A stretch of 33,827 bases of DNA from Roseospira navarrensis (GCF_009601025.1 NZ_WIVE01000045.1:1-33827); one strand, 5' to 3'; counted from the stretch's first letter, positions 1 to 8,865 are shown. The notes: generated by a model from the sequence alone, not told the origin. Numbers and translations are program-made.

Positions 1-37
1 GCTGGAATTCGAGCAGGGATCGAGGAAACTTGCTCAT
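1..37 (-). CDS. IS1595-family transposase, N-terminal 12 residues only
   Basis: Minus-strand ATG at 37-35 opens the peptide MSKFPRSLLEFQ, after which the window ends. This is the characteristic opening of IS1595-family DDE transposases, which continue into a zinc-ribbon and then the catalytic domain. Only the first 12 residues are visible, so family membership rests on that short recognisable string. The position beside a truncated gene supports an insertion event. Confidence 0.6.
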   Translation of the reverse strand, partial: MSKFPRSLLEFQ

Positions 38-137
38 GGTCGGGCTCCGGAAATGGCGTGCGTTCACGTTATGTTCTACGCCGTTTCAGGCCACCTGTCA
101 CCACATGATGTGGTCCCGGACTCAAAGGGATAAGCCC
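1..137 (-). mobile_element. End of an IS1595-type insertion sequence (partial)
   Basis: The left edge carries the start of an IS1595-type transposase (see 1-37) and about 100 bp of non-coding DNA upstream of it. The element probably ends near 137: read on the minus strand, GGGCTTATCCC begins there, just where the neighbouring MASE1 reading frame stops resembling its family. A small palindrome, CCACATGATGTGG, lies inside at about 103-115. The other end of the element is outside the window, so the terminal inverted repeat and target duplication cannot be checked. The boundary is an inference. Confidence 0.55.
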
Positions 138-485
138 TACAACAAATATATTAATCACATTCTTAACCACCCTTAAATTTGTGCCGGTGCCCATGATTAC
201 TTGAAGGCAGTATCCCGCAGCCGGGTAGACCGTCGCTTGGCGAATACCTTGCCACCAATCTTGAGGTCCCATCTCCCAAAAAAAGAGATCCGGAATAGTG
301 CTAAGCACGGCAGCAACTAAGACGGCTGGTATATATTTGATGCCGAAGACAGCTATGAATGCAATCGTAAGCCCGGGGCCTGGATAGAACGCACTGACGT
401 TCGGCGCGACTTCGAACAATCGCGCGAACTGCCAAAGCGCCCAAAACGCGACGATGTATCCAAATGAAATCCTTAAGGGTATCAT
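69..485 (-). pseudogene. MASE1-type membrane sensor gene, truncated by the IS
   Basis: The ATG at 485 follows the Shine-Dalgarno-like CGAGGGG. The first ~116 residues are strongly hydrophobic, with a signature like that of MASE1 sensor domains (the PGPGLTIAFIAVFG segment, then KYIPAVLVAAVLS). MASE1 is an eight-helix domain of roughly 300 residues, usually fused to a GGDEF, EAL or histidine-kinase output. Here only about the first third remains: near position 138 the frame runs into the IS end and stops after a short foreign tail (GPHHVVTGGLKRRRT). The segment is clearly more AT-rich than the rest of the window, which suggests horizontal origin. Domain assignment is by resemblance; the output domain is lost or lies beyond the IS. 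Confidence 0.55.
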
Positions 486-506
486 GGGAACCCCTCGAAA
501 ACGCAA

Positions 507-852
507 TCATAACACCGCATGGAGCGATTGCAATACTCTAGGGCGTTGATAGGGTCATCTAAGAATGATGACAACGCATCTCACACTCTAAAAATATACC
601 CGTAAAGGTGTTTGACTTGGGCTTCCTGATTTCTTTGGTCGATAATCGCCGATGGCGGCGTGTTCACCAAGGTTCGCGCCCTCGCGCGCAATCCATTCGC
701 CGCCAACGTGCCATCCATAGCCGTTCCGCCCGCCGCACAGACGCCGGTGAACACCTGATACCAGTTTGCCTGCATCCTGACTCGTCAGGATCCAGGCCGG
801 ACGCCGCGTCGCCGCGCCGGCGTAATCGCCCCGAAGGCGCGCAGTGCCCCAC
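507..852. other. Gap with no convincing gene
   Basis: This 346-bp stretch lies downstream of ada and upstream of the MASE1 fragment. The left third is AT-rich and the rest GC-rich, so the composition break falls near 600. A minus-strand frame at 581-775 could encode 64 residues starting MQANWYQVFTGVCAAGG, and another minus frame overlaps it, but neither resembles a family I know and neither has a clear ribosome-binding site. It may be a decayed gene remnant at the edge of acquired DNA. Confidence 0.3.
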
Positions 853-1977
853 TCATCCCCGATCCGCACCCGCCTCCCAGTCCTCATCGTCGCGATCCGC
901 CTCCGCCTCTCCGTCGAGCAGGGCGCGTTTGCGGGCGAGACCCCAGCGGTAGCCGCCCAGGCCGCCGTCGCTGCGCACCACCCGATGGCAGGGCACCACG
1001 GCGGCAACCGGATTGGACCCGCAGGCGTTGGCGACCGCGCGCGTTGCGGACGGCTGCCCGACAGCCGCGGCCAGTTCGGCATAGGTGCGGGTCTGGCCCG
1101 GGGGAATGCGCCGCAGTTCGGCCCAGACGCGCATCTGGAACGCCGTCCCGCGCAGATCGAGCGGCGGCGGGTCCGGTGCGCCGTCCCAACCTCCCTCTTC
1201 CGGCGCCGCGACCAGCCGCACCACGGTCGGCAGCACGGCGCGGGCCGCCGGGCCGCCCGCCTGCAGCGTGGCCCGCGGAAACCGGGCCCTCAGGTCCGCG
1301 ACCAGCGCGCCGTCGTCGTCGCCGAACGCGACCGCGCACAGCCCGCGCGGGGTCGCCGCCACCAGCACCCGCCCCAGGCGGCAGTCCGCCTGCGCGTGGT
1401 CGATCACCTCGCCCGCTCCGCCCTTGCGGTAGGCCGAGGCCGTCATGCCGAGTCCGGCCGCTGCATCCGCGTGCGCCCGGGCCGTCCCGCCATATCCCGC
1501 ATCAAAAATCGCGTCGGTCACCGTCGCCCCCGTCTCCAGGGCCGCGCGCAGCCGATCCGCGCGCACCGCCTTTGCATACTGTTTCGGGCTCAGCCCCACG
1601 CGGGCCTGGAACACCCGCCGGAAGTGACCGGGGCTGAGTCCCGCCTCGGCCGCCAGATCCGCCAGGCACGGCTCGTCCGGGTCGGCCTCCAGCCGGCGGC
1701 GCGCCCGGGCCACCGCCTCGGCTTGCGGGTCGGCCGCGCCGTGGTCCGGACGGCACCGGCGGCACGGCCGGAAGCCGGCGGCAACCGCGGCCTCGGCCGT
1801 GTCGAAGAACCGGACGTGCTCGCGCCGGGGTCGCCGCGATGCACAGCCGGGCCGGCAGAAGATCCCGGTGGTCGCGACGGCGTAGACAAAGCCGTCGTCC
1901 GCCGCCGGCCGCCGAGCCTGCACCGCCTGCCACCGGGCCTCGGCCCGGGCGTCCTGAGACGCCGCCGCCGCCATCAT
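853..1977 (-). CDS. ada: Ada: bifunctional alkylation-repair methyltransferase and regulator
   Basis: A 374-residue protein with the complete Ada plan; E. coli Ada has 354. The N-terminal zinc domain has the four cysteines Cys41, Cys45, Cys72 and Cys75; in the family the first of these accepts a methyl group from DNA phosphotriesters. An AraC-type helix-turn-helix follows (about 85-180, containing SPGHFRRVFQARVGLSP). The C-terminal O6-methylguanine methyltransferase domain carries the catalytic PCHR motif (VVPCHRVV). Methylated Ada normally activates its own operon. The start ATG at 1977 overlaps the stop of the EamA gene (ATGA), so the two are translationally coupled and ada is the downstream gene. 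A second ATG follows immediately. The tail after the methyltransferase domain is acidic and non-conserved. Confidence 0.93.
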   Translation of the reverse strand: MMAAAASQDARAEARWQAVQARRPAADDGFVYAVATTGIFCRPGCASRRPRREHVRFFDTAEAAVAAGFRPCRRCRPDHGAADPQAEAVARARRRLEADPDEPCLADLAAEAGLSPGHFRRVFQARVGLSPKQYAKAVRADRLRAALETGATVTDAIFDAGYGGTARAHADAAAGLGMTASAYRKGGAGEVIDHAQADCRLGRVLVAATPRGLCAVAFGDDDGALVADLRARFPRATLQAGGPAARAVLPTVVRLVAAPEEGGWDGAPDPPPLDLRGTAFQMRVWAELRRIPPGQTRTYAELAAAVGQPSATRAVANACGSNPVAAVVPCHRVVRSDGGLGGYRWGLARKRALLDGEAEADRDDEDWEAGADRG

Positions 1978-2930
1978 GCGGCCGCCCCCCGGTCGGCGCC
2001 GCCCCACAGGGACCGCAGCGCCCGCCACGGCCGGCCGTCCATGGCCAGCAGACCCAGGCCGATCAGCGCCATGCCGGCGAAGTGGTTGCTGCGCAGGGTC
2101 TCGCCCAGGATCAGGGCCCCCAGCAGGATGGCGGTGACCGGCACCAGGAAGGTCACAAGCTGCACGTTGGTCGCCCCCGACGAGGCCAGGATGCGGAAGA
2201 ACAGTCCGTAGGCCAGGGCCGTGCACAGCACCGCCAGCGCGCCCAAGGCCGCCAGCACCGACACATCGGGCATCGGCAGCGTCCACGGCCGGTCCACGAC
2301 TGCCGCCAGCCCCACCATGATGAGGCCGGAGACGGTCACCTGCCCCGCCGCCGTCACCAGCGGGTCGATCGACCAGCGCCGGAAGCGGCGGCCGAACACG
2401 CTGGAGCAGGCATAGGACAGGGCCGCGCCCAGGATGGCCAACTGCGGCAAAAACGGCAGACCACCCACGTTCAGCGCATCGACGCCGATCAGCACCGTGA
2501 CTCCCAGAAAGCCGAACACGACCCCCACGATCCGGCGCCCGGTAAAGCGCTCGTCCGCCAGCAGGGCGCCGGCCACGACCACGGTGAACAGCGGCGTGGT
2601 GGCGTTCAGGATCGAGGCCAGACCCGAGGGAATGTGGGACTGCCCCCAGACGATCAGGCTGAAGGGGATGGCGTTGTTCAGGACACCCATCAGGATGAAG
2701 GCCGCCCAGACGCCGGGGTCCCGAGGCATCCTGTGGCCGAACGCCCGCACCGCCAGCCACAGCACGGGCGCGGCCAGGCCGACCCGCGCGGCCACGATGG
2801 TCAGGGGCGGCAATGCCTGCACCGCGACACCGTTCAGGAAGAAGGATCCGCCCCACAGCAGCGACAGGCTGAGCAGCAAGGCCCAGTCACGGGCCCCCAT
2901 CACGGGCGACAACGGCAAGGCGGGGGACAT
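1974..2930 (-). CDS. EamA/DMT-family transporter
   Basis: A 318-residue, very hydrophobic protein with about ten predicted membrane helices arranged as two EamA repeats; the first repeat opens with LLSLSLLWGGSFFLNGVAV and the second begins near ALSYACSSVFGRRF. This is the drug/metabolite transporter superfamily; members export amino acids, nucleosides or other small molecules, and the substrate cannot be told from sequence. The start is set by AAGGAG about ten bases before the ATG at 2930. It is the first gene of a two-gene unit with ada, with a 4-bp overlap, and is divergent from the polyamine block. Confidence 0.85.
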   Translation of the reverse strand: MSPALPLSPVMGARDWALLLSLSLLWGGSFFLNGVAVQALPPLTIVAARVGLAAPVLWLAVRAFGHRMPRDPGVWAAFILMGVLNNAIPFSLIVWGQSHIPSGLASILNATTPLFTVVVAGALLADERFTGRRIVGVVFGFLGVTVLIGVDALNVGGLPFLPQLAILGAALSYACSSVFGRRFRRWSIDPLVTAAGQVTVSGLIMVGLAAVVDRPWTLPMPDVSVLAALGALAVLCTALAYGLFFRILASSGATNVQLVTFLVPVTAILLGALILGETLRSNHFAGMALIGLGLLAMDGRPWRALRSLWGGADRGAAA

Positions 2931-3129
2931 GGACGACGGAACTCCTTACTCAGGGCGACGGCAGGGGGACGCCAGGGGGGATCGAGGGCAGACCATAGCC
3001 GAACGCAGCCCCCCGATGCATTCCGGTTCCGACGATCAAATCCCGGCCTCTTCCCAAAACCCCGCGCGTGGGTCAGAAAGGATGCGGGGGTGTCGCCCCG
3101 TTCCCACCACAGCCAGGATTGCCGCCGCC

Positions 3130-4524
3130 GTGACTGCTGACAGTCTCCCCACCCGATCGACCGCGGACTGGCGCGCCCTCGACGCCGCCCACAGCCTGCA
3201 TCCCTTCACGGACTACAAGGCGCTGGCGGCCGAGGGCAGCCGCATCATCACCCGCGCCGACGGCTGCTCGCTCTGGGATTCGGAGGGCACCGAGATCCTC
3301 GACGGCATGGCCGGCCTGTGGTGCGTCAACGTGGGCTACGGCCGCCGGGAGCTGGTGGACGCGGCGGCGCGGCAGATGGCCGAGCTGCCCTACTACAACC
3401 TGTTCTTCAAGACGGCGACCCCGCCCGCCATCGAGCTGTCCCGGCGGCTGGCCGAGATCACGCCGCACGGCCTGGACCACGTCTTTTTCACCAACAGCGG
3501 CTCGGAGGCCAACGACACCGTCATCCGCATGGTGCGGCAGTATTGGGCGCTGGAAGGCCGACCCGAGCGCCGGGTCATCATCGGGCGCCAGAACGGCTAC
3601 CACGGCTCGACGGTGGCGGCGGCCGCCATGGGCGGCATGAGCGCCATGCACAAGCAGGGCGGCCCGCCCCTGCCCGACTTCCATCACATCCGCGAACCAC
3701 ACCATTTCAAGTACGCACACGATCAGGACCCGGAGGTGTTCGGACTCGAGGCCGCCCGCTGGCTGGACGAGGCCATCCAGGCCATCGGCCCCGGGCGGGT
3801 GGCGGCGTTCATCGCCGAGCCGGTGCAGGGGGCCGGCGGCCTGATCGTGCCACCCCCGGGGTACTGGGCGGAGATCCAGCGCATCTGCGTGCACCACGAC
3901 GTGCTGCTGATCGCCGACGAGGTCATTTGCGGCTTCGGCCGGACCGGGCAGTGGTTCGGCAGCCAGACCTTCGGCATCCGGCCCGACATCATGACGCTGG
4001 CGAAGGGCCTGTCGTCGGGCTATCTGCCCATCGCCGCCGTGATGGTCGGCCAGCGCGTCGCCCGCACCCTGTTCGACAAGGGCGGCGAGTTCGTGCACGG
4101 CTTCACCTATTCCGGCCATCCGACCGCTTGCGCGGTGGCCCTGGAGACCATTAGCATCATGGACCGCGAACGCTTGGTGGAGCGCGTGCGCGAGGATGTC
4201 GGTCCCTACCTGATGGAGCGCCTGGGCACGCTGCGCGACCATCCCCTGGTCGGCGAGGTCCGGGGCCGCGGCCTGATGGCCGGGGTGGAACTGATCCGCG
4301 ACCGTGCGAGCCATGCCTTCTTCTCGCCCGCCGGCAAGGTCGGCACACGCTGCCGGGACCACTGCTTCAACGCCAACGTCATCATCCGTGCGGTCGCGGA
4401 CACCATGATCCTATCGCCGCCCCTGGTCATCAGCCGCGCCCAGATCGACCGTCTGGTGTCGGCCCTGGCCGAGGCCCTCGATCGCACCCAGCGGGACCTG
4501 CCCGACCTGGACCTTGCCCCGTGA
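3130..4524 (+). CDS. spuC: Class III aminotransferase, putrescine/polyamine type (SpuC-like)
   Basis: A 464-residue PLP enzyme of the omega-amino acid:pyruvate/putrescine:pyruvate group. Visible marks are the N-terminal HPFTDYKAL segment, the phosphate-binding TNSGSEAND, the aspartate in LLIADEVICGFGRTG, and the PLP lysine Lys292 in LAKGLSSGYLPI. The family moves an amino group from putrescine (or beta-alanine, GABA) to pyruvate. The potFGHI importer begins 69 bp downstream on the same strand, which favours polyamines as substrate. The GTG at 3130 is chosen because the family N-terminus starts there; an in-frame ATG at 3082 would add 16 residues, and neither has an ideal Shine-Dalgarno. A short tandem CCCTCTGA repeat sits at 4533-4548 before potF. 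Confidence 0.85.
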   Translation: MTADSLPTRSTADWRALDAAHSLHPFTDYKALAAEGSRIITRADGCSLWDSEGTEILDGMAGLWCVNVGYGRRELVDAAARQMAELPYYNLFFKTATPPAIELSRRLAEITPHGLDHVFFTNSGSEANDTVIRMVRQYWALEGRPERRVIIGRQNGYHGSTVAAAAMGGMSAMHKQGGPPLPDFHHIREPHHFKYAHDQDPEVFGLEAARWLDEAIQAIGPGRVAAFIAEPVQGAGGLIVPPPGYWAEIQRICVHHDVLLIADEVICGFGRTGQWFGSQTFGIRPDIMTLAKGLSSGYLPIAAVMVGQRVARTLFDKGGEFVHGFTYSGHPTACAVALETISIMDRERLVERVREDVGPYLMERLGTLRDHPLVGEVRGRGLMAGVELIRDRASHAFFSPAGKVGTRCRDHCFNANVIIRAVADTMILSPPLVISRAQIDRLVSALAEALDRTQRDLPDLDLAP

Positions 4525-4593
4525 TCCCCTGACCCTCTGACCCTCTGACGTCCGTGATCCCGACCGGATCCTTTCAGGATGGAGTGCGTGTTC

Positions 4594-5697
4594 ATGCCCG
4601 TTCGTCGTCTGCCCCTGACCGCCGGCGCGCTGTGCGCCGGTCTTGCCGTCGCCGCCCCCCCCGCCCTCGCCGAGGGCGCGTTGCACTTCTACAACTGGTC
4701 CGACTACATCGCCGAGGACACGATCCCGAATTTCGAGGAGAAGACCGGGATCGACGTCACCTATGACGTGTTCGATTCCAACGAGGTGCTGGAGGCCAAG
4801 CTGCTGGCCGGCAGCACCGGCTATGACCTGGTGGTGCCGACCGGCATCTTCATGGAGCGCCAGGTCAAGGCCGGCATCTTCCAGCCGCTGGACAAGGAGA
4901 AGATCCCCAACCTGTCCAACCTGAACCCGCAGCTCATGGAGTACCTGGCGACCCTCGATCCCGGCAACGAGCACGCCGCGATCTACATGTGGGGCACCAC
5001 GGGCATGGGCATGAACGTGGACATGGTGACCGAGCGCCTGGGCGCGGATGCCCCGCTGGACAGCCTGGAGATCCTGTTCAAGCCGGAATACCTGGAAAAG
5101 CTGTCGGACTGCGGGGTGCATATCCTGGATGCGCCGACCGAGCTGCTGCCGATCGCGCTGAACTATCTGGGCCTGGACCCGAACTCGGATGACCGCGCGG
5201 ATTTCCAGAAGGTCGAAGACCTGCTGATGCCCATCCGGCCCTACGTCACCAAGTTCCATTCGTCCGAGTACATCAACGCGCTGGCCAACGGCGACATCTG
5301 CTTCGCCATCGGCTGGTCCGGCGACGTGCTGCAGGCCGCCGACCGCGCGGCCGAGGCCGACAACGGCGTGACGGTGGACTACGTGATCCCGTCGGAAGGC
5401 ACGCTGATGTGGTTCGACACGCTGGTGATCCCGGCCGACGCCCCGAACCCGGACGCAGCCCACCAGATGATCAACCACCTGCTGGAACCGGAAGTGACGG
5501 CCTCGATCTCCAACTACGTGGCCTATGCCAACGCCAACGACGCCGCCAAGCCCTACATGGACCCGGATATCCTGAACGATCCGCGCATCTATCCCTCGGA
5601 CGAGGTGATGGCGCGCCTGTTCCCGGACCGTGCGTCGTCGCAGGCCGTGGACCGCATGCGCACCCGCCTGTGGAACAAGTTCAAGACGGGGATCTGA
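4594..5697 (+). CDS. potF: Periplasmic polyamine-binding protein (PotF/SpuD-like)
   Basis: A 367-residue solute-binding protein. Residues 1-26 form a signal peptide (arginine-containing start, hydrophobic core, cleavage after PALA). The mature protein opens with GALHFYNWSDYIAEDTIPNF, the hallmark of the PotD/PotF family, in which the tryptophan and aspartate of the NWSDY string help bind the polyamine. Other family marks are YDLVVPTGIFMERQ and the late WFDTLVIP segment. It captures putrescine or spermidine for the membrane complex encoded by the next three genes. The ATG at 4594 has GGAG nine bases upstream; an in-frame ATG at 4579 lacks such a site. Binding specificity (putrescine versus spermidine) is not resolved. 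Confidence 0.9.
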   Translation: MPVRRLPLTAGALCAGLAVAAPPALAEGALHFYNWSDYIAEDTIPNFEEKTGIDVTYDVFDSNEVLEAKLLAGSTGYDLVVPTGIFMERQVKAGIFQPLDKEKIPNLSNLNPQLMEYLATLDPGNEHAAIYMWGTTGMGMNVDMVTERLGADAPLDSLEILFKPEYLEKLSDCGVHILDAPTELLPIALNYLGLDPNSDDRADFQKVEDLLMPIRPYVTKFHSSEYINALANGDICFAIGWSGDVLQAADRAAEADNGVTVDYVIPSEGTLMWFDTLVIPADAPNPDAAHQMINHLLEPEVTASISNYVAYANANDAAKPYMDPDILNDPRIYPSDEVMARLFPDRASSQAVDRMRTRLWNKFKTGI

Positions 5698-5720
5698 GGA
5701 TCGCACGTCGCCGGACGGCA

Positions 5721-5759
5721 CCTCCCGGCCCTCCCCCAGTCATGGGGGAGGTCGGGAGG
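5721..5759. repeat. Strong intergenic hairpin between potF and potG
   Basis: CCTCCCG (5721-5727) pairs with CGGGAGG (5753-5759), and inside it CCTCCCCC (5730-5737) pairs with GGGGGAGG (5744-5751) around a six-base loop AGTCAT. That gives about 15 base pairs with one small internal bulge. There is no T-run, so a terminator is unlikely. Its style resembles the CCTCCCCC...GGGGGAGG palindromes scattered in alphaproteobacterial intergenic DNA. In ABC operons such stems often raise the level of the binding-protein transcript relative to the downstream genes; that role here is an inference. Confidence 0.7.
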
Positions 5760-5811
5760 GGGTTCGGGAGGTTGTGGAGGCCGTGACTCGGTCTTGGGGG
5801 GGAACCATGAC

Positions 5812-6990
5812 ATGACCGACGCTGTGCTTCAGGCCGGCGCGCCCGGCCCCGCCGCGCGCCCCGAAGGCAGTCGCCCGGGGGCCGTGCTGCGCCGGGCGGA
5901 GGCCCGGCCGATCATCGAGATCGATGACGTGGTCAAGACCTTCGGCGAGTTCGTCGCCGTCGATCATGTCTCGCTGACCATTCGCGAGGGCGAGCTGTTC
6001 GCCCTTTTGGGCGGGTCCGGGTGCGGCAAGACCACGCTGCTGCGCATGCTGGCCGGGTTCGAGCGCCCGACCGCCGGGCGCATCCTCATCGGCGGCCAGG
6101 ACATGACCCACGTCGCGCCCTATGACCGGCCGGTCAACATGATGTTCCAGTCCTACGCCCTGTTCCCTCACATGTCGGTCGAGGCCAACGTGGCCTTCGG
6201 GCTGCGTCAGGACGGCCTGCCCAAGGCGGAGATCCGGGACCGCGTGCGCCAGATGCTGGACCTGGTGCAACTGGCGCCGTTCGCGAAACGCAAACCGCAC
6301 CACCTGTCCGGCGGTCAGCGTCAGCGGGTCGCCCTTGCCCGCTCGCTGGCCAAGCACCCCAAGGTGCTGCTGCTCGACGAGCCCCTGGCCGCGCTGGACA
6401 AGAAGCTGCGCGAGCAGACCCAGCTTGAACTGGTCGGCATCCAGGAGCGCGTCGGCACCACCTTCGTCGTCGTCACCCACGACCAGGAAGAGGCCATGAC
6501 CATGGCCGACCGCGTGGCGATCATGGACTCGGGGCGCATCATTCAGGTGGATACGCCCCACGCCCTGTACGAATACCCGAACACCCGCTTCGTCGCCGAG
6601 TTCTTCGGCACCGTGAACATGTTCCAGGGCGACCTGATCGAGGACGAGCCGGACCACATCCTGATCCGCTCCGACGCGCTCGCCAATCCGGTCTATGTCG
6701 GCCACGGCATCAGCGCCCGCGAGGGGGCGACCGTCTGGGTCGCGCTGCGCCCGGAGAAGCTGGCGATCTCGCGCACCCGGCCGGACCGGGCGCACAACTG
6801 GGACCAGGGCATCATCGAGGACATCGTCTACCTGGGCGGCATCTCCACCTATCACGTCCGCCTGGACAGCGGGGCGCTGGCCCGGGTGACCACCCAGAAC
6901 CTGGAGCGCATGGCGGAACCCGACATCACCTGGGACGACCGCGTGTTCGTCTCGTGGCGGCACGACAACGTCGTGGTGGTGACGGGATGA
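5812..6990 (+). CDS. potG: Polyamine ABC transporter ATP-binding protein
   Basis: A 392-residue ATPase of the PotA/PotG group. The nucleotide-binding domain shows the Walker A GGSGCGKTT (67-75), the Q-loop Gln113, the signature LSGGQRQR (165-172), Walker B VLLLDEP (185-191) and the switch histidine in VVVTHDQEEAM. The last ~110 residues form the TOBE-like regulatory domain (VWVALRPEKLAI). Residues 1-33 are a poorly conserved extension. The start is ATG 5812 after a G-rich Shine-Dalgarno; the ATG six bases earlier (5806) is followed at once by a stop. The 3' end overlaps potH by ATGA. Confidence 0.92.
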   Translation: MTDAVLQAGAPGPAARPEGSRPGAVLRRAEARPIIEIDDVVKTFGEFVAVDHVSLTIREGELFALLGGSGCGKTTLLRMLAGFERPTAGRILIGGQDMTHVAPYDRPVNMMFQSYALFPHMSVEANVAFGLRQDGLPKAEIRDRVRQMLDLVQLAPFAKRKPHHLSGGQRQRVALARSLAKHPKVLLLDEPLAALDKKLREQTQLELVGIQERVGTTFVVVTHDQEEAMTMADRVAIMDSGRIIQVDTPHALYEYPNTRFVAEFFGTVNMFQGDLIEDEPDHILIRSDALANPVYVGHGISAREGATVWVALRPEKLAISRTRPDRAHNWDQGIIEDIVYLGGISTYHVRLDSGALARVTTQNLERMAEPDITWDDRVFVSWRHDNVVVVTG

Positions 6991-8018
6991 GCGCGCCGTC
7001 GGACAGCCCGCGCGACGCCCCCCCGGCCGCCGGCCCGCTGGCCCGGTCGGAAGCGGAACAGGCGTGGTCCCGGGCCGGGTGGAGCGACGGGGACGACCGC
7101 CGCCTGACCAGGCTCCAGCGGCTGACGGCCCGCTTCGGGCGGGGCACGGTGATCGGCGTGCCCTATCTGTGGCTGCTGCTGTTCTTCCTGCTGCCGTTCC
7201 TGATCGTGCTGAAGATCAGCTTCGCCGAATTCCGCCTCGGGCTGCCGCCCTACACGCCGCTGCTGGAGTGGATCGACGGCACCTATCTGCAAATCCGGCT
7301 GGCGCTGGGCAACTACCAGTTCCTGCTGGAAGACCCGCTTTACATCACCGCCTATCTGAACTCGCTGAAGGTGGCGTTCTTCTCGACGGTGTTCGCGCTC
7401 CTGATCGGCTACCCCATGGCCTATGCCATCGCACGGTCGAAGCCGTCGCTGCGCGCCGTGTTCCTGCTGCTGGTCATCCTGCCGTTCTGGACCTCGTTCC
7501 TGATCCGGGTCTATGCCTGGATCGGGATCCTCAAGAACAACGGACTCATCAACAACGGCCTGATGGCGCTGGGCCTGATCGATGAGCCGTTGCCGCTGCT
7601 GAACACCGAATTCTCGCTCTACGTGGGCATCGTCTATTCGTACCTGCCGTTCATGGTGCTGCCGCTTTACGCCACGCTGGAGAAGATGGACACGTCCCTG
7701 ATCGAGGCGGCGGCGGACCTGGGCTGCCGGCCGTTCAAGGCGTTCCTGACCGTCACCCTGCCGCTGTCCCTGCCGGGGATCGTGGCGGGATCCATGCTGG
7801 TGTTCATTCCGGCCGTGGGCGAGTTCGTCATTCCCGACCTGCTGGGCGGGGCCGGAACCCTGATGATCGGCAAGGTGCTGTGGAGCGAGTTCTTCAACAA
7901 CCGAGACTGGCCGGTGGCCTCGGCCGTGGCCATCGCCATGCTGATCTTCCTGGTCATCCCCATCGTGGTGTTCCAGCATTACCAGCAGAAACAGGCCGAA
8001 CGGGCGGAGGAGTCGTGA
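6987..8018 (+). CDS. potH: Polyamine ABC transporter permease (PotH/PotB-like)
   Basis: A 343-residue inner-membrane permease with six core helices. It carries the MetI-type coupling loop with EAAADLGCRPFKAFLTVTLP, which contacts the ATPase. Family marks include PYLWLLLFFLLPFLIVLKIS in the first helix and LPFWTSFLIRVYAWIGILKN. Residues 1-55 are a hydrophilic, proline-rich cytoplasmic extension. The ATG at 6987 overlaps the potG stop by 4 bp, and the potI ATG lies two bases after its own stop, so the transporter genes are translationally coupled. Confidence 0.92.
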   Translation: MSAPSDSPRDAPPAAGPLARSEAEQAWSRAGWSDGDDRRLTRLQRLTARFGRGTVIGVPYLWLLLFFLLPFLIVLKISFAEFRLGLPPYTPLLEWIDGTYLQIRLALGNYQFLLEDPLYITAYLNSLKVAFFSTVFALLIGYPMAYAIARSKPSLRAVFLLLVILPFWTSFLIRVYAWIGILKNNGLINNGLMALGLIDEPLPLLNTEFSLYVGIVYSYLPFMVLPLYATLEKMDTSLIEAAADLGCRPFKAFLTVTLPLSLPGIVAGSMLVFIPAVGEFVIPDLLGGAGTLMIGKVLWSEFFNNRDWPVASAVAIAMLIFLVIPIVVFQHYQQKQAERAEES

Positions 8019-8019
8019 G

Positions 8020-8865
8020 ATGAAACGCGCCTCCCGGTTCCCCTATGTCATGTTGGCGATCGGCTTCGCGTTCCTGTACGTGCCGATCCTTTTGCTGATG
8101 ATCTTTTCCTTCAACGAAAGCCGCCTTGTGACCGTGTGGGGCGGGTTTTCGCTGAAGTGGTATGCTGAGCTGTTCCGGAACGAGCAGATGCTGGACGCCG
8201 CCCTGGTCTCGCTGCGGATCGCGGTGACCTCGGCGACCATCGCCACCGTGCTCGGCACGCTGTCGGCCCTGATGATGGGCCGCTTCGGGCGGTTCCGGGG
8301 CCGACTGCTGTTCACCGGCATGATTACCGCCCCCCTGGTCATGCCCGAGGTCATCACCGGCCTGTCGCTGCTGTTGATGTTCGTCTCGCTGGAGGGCCTG
8401 ATCGGCTGGCCGCAGGGGCGCGGGGTGGACACCATCACCATCGCCCACACCACGTTCTGCATGGCCTATGTCAACATCGTCGTACAGTCGCGGCTGGTGG
8501 GGCTGGACCGCAGCGTGGAGGAAGCGGCGATGGACCTGGGGGCGCGCCCGCTGAAGGCGTTCCTGGTCATCACCCTGCCCATGCTGGCGCCGGCGCTGGT
8601 CTCCGGCTGGCTGCTGTCGTTCACCCTGTCGCTGGATGATCTGGTGATCGCGAGCTTCGTCGCCGGCCCCGCCTCGTCCACGCTGCCGATGGTGGTGTTC
8701 TCGTCCGTGCGCATGGGGGTCACCCCCGAGATCAACGCGCTCGCCACCCTGCTGGTGCTGGTGGCGACGGTCACGATCCTGATCGCCGCCGCCGTCCTGT
8801 GGCGCCAGGAGCGCGAGCGCGACCGCGCCGTGGCCCGCGCGGTGGACGCGGAGCGCCGCGCATGA
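8020..8865 (+). CDS. potI: Polyamine ABC transporter permease (PotI/PotC-like)
   Basis: A 281-residue second permease. It opens with a helix containing FAFLYVPILLLMIFSFNESR, a strong PotC/PotI signature, and has the EAAMDLGARPLKAFLVITLP coupling loop and the LSFTLSLDDLVIASFVAGP segment typical of the family. With PotH it forms the membrane channel for PotF-bound substrate. GGAGG lies just upstream of the ATG, within the end of potH. The highly charged arginine-rich tail (about 260-281) overlaps the start of the next gene. Confidence 0.92.
   Translation: MKRASRFPYVMLAIGFAFLYVPILLLMIFSFNESRLVTVWGGFSLKWYAELFRNEQMLDAALVSLRIAVTSATIATVLGTLSALMMGRFGRFRGRLLFTGMITAPLVMPEVITGLSLLLMFVSLEGLIGWPQGRGVDTITIAHTTFCMAYVNIVVQSRLVGLDRSVEEAAMDLGARPLKAFLVITLPMLAPALVSGWLLSFTLSLDDLVIASFVAGPASSTLPMVVFSSVRMGVTPEINALATLLVLVATVTILIAAAVLWRQERERDRAVARAVDAERRA

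Noticed and set aside
853-2856. A 667-codon minus-strand frame joining ada to part of the EamA gene
   Set aside because: The part beyond 1977 is a shadow of the EamA gene in another frame. Ada starts at ATG 1977, where it overlaps the EamA stop.
4411-5721. Long minus-strand frame opposite potF
   Set aside because: It has no domain resemblance and a composition typical of the reverse complement of a high-GC gene.
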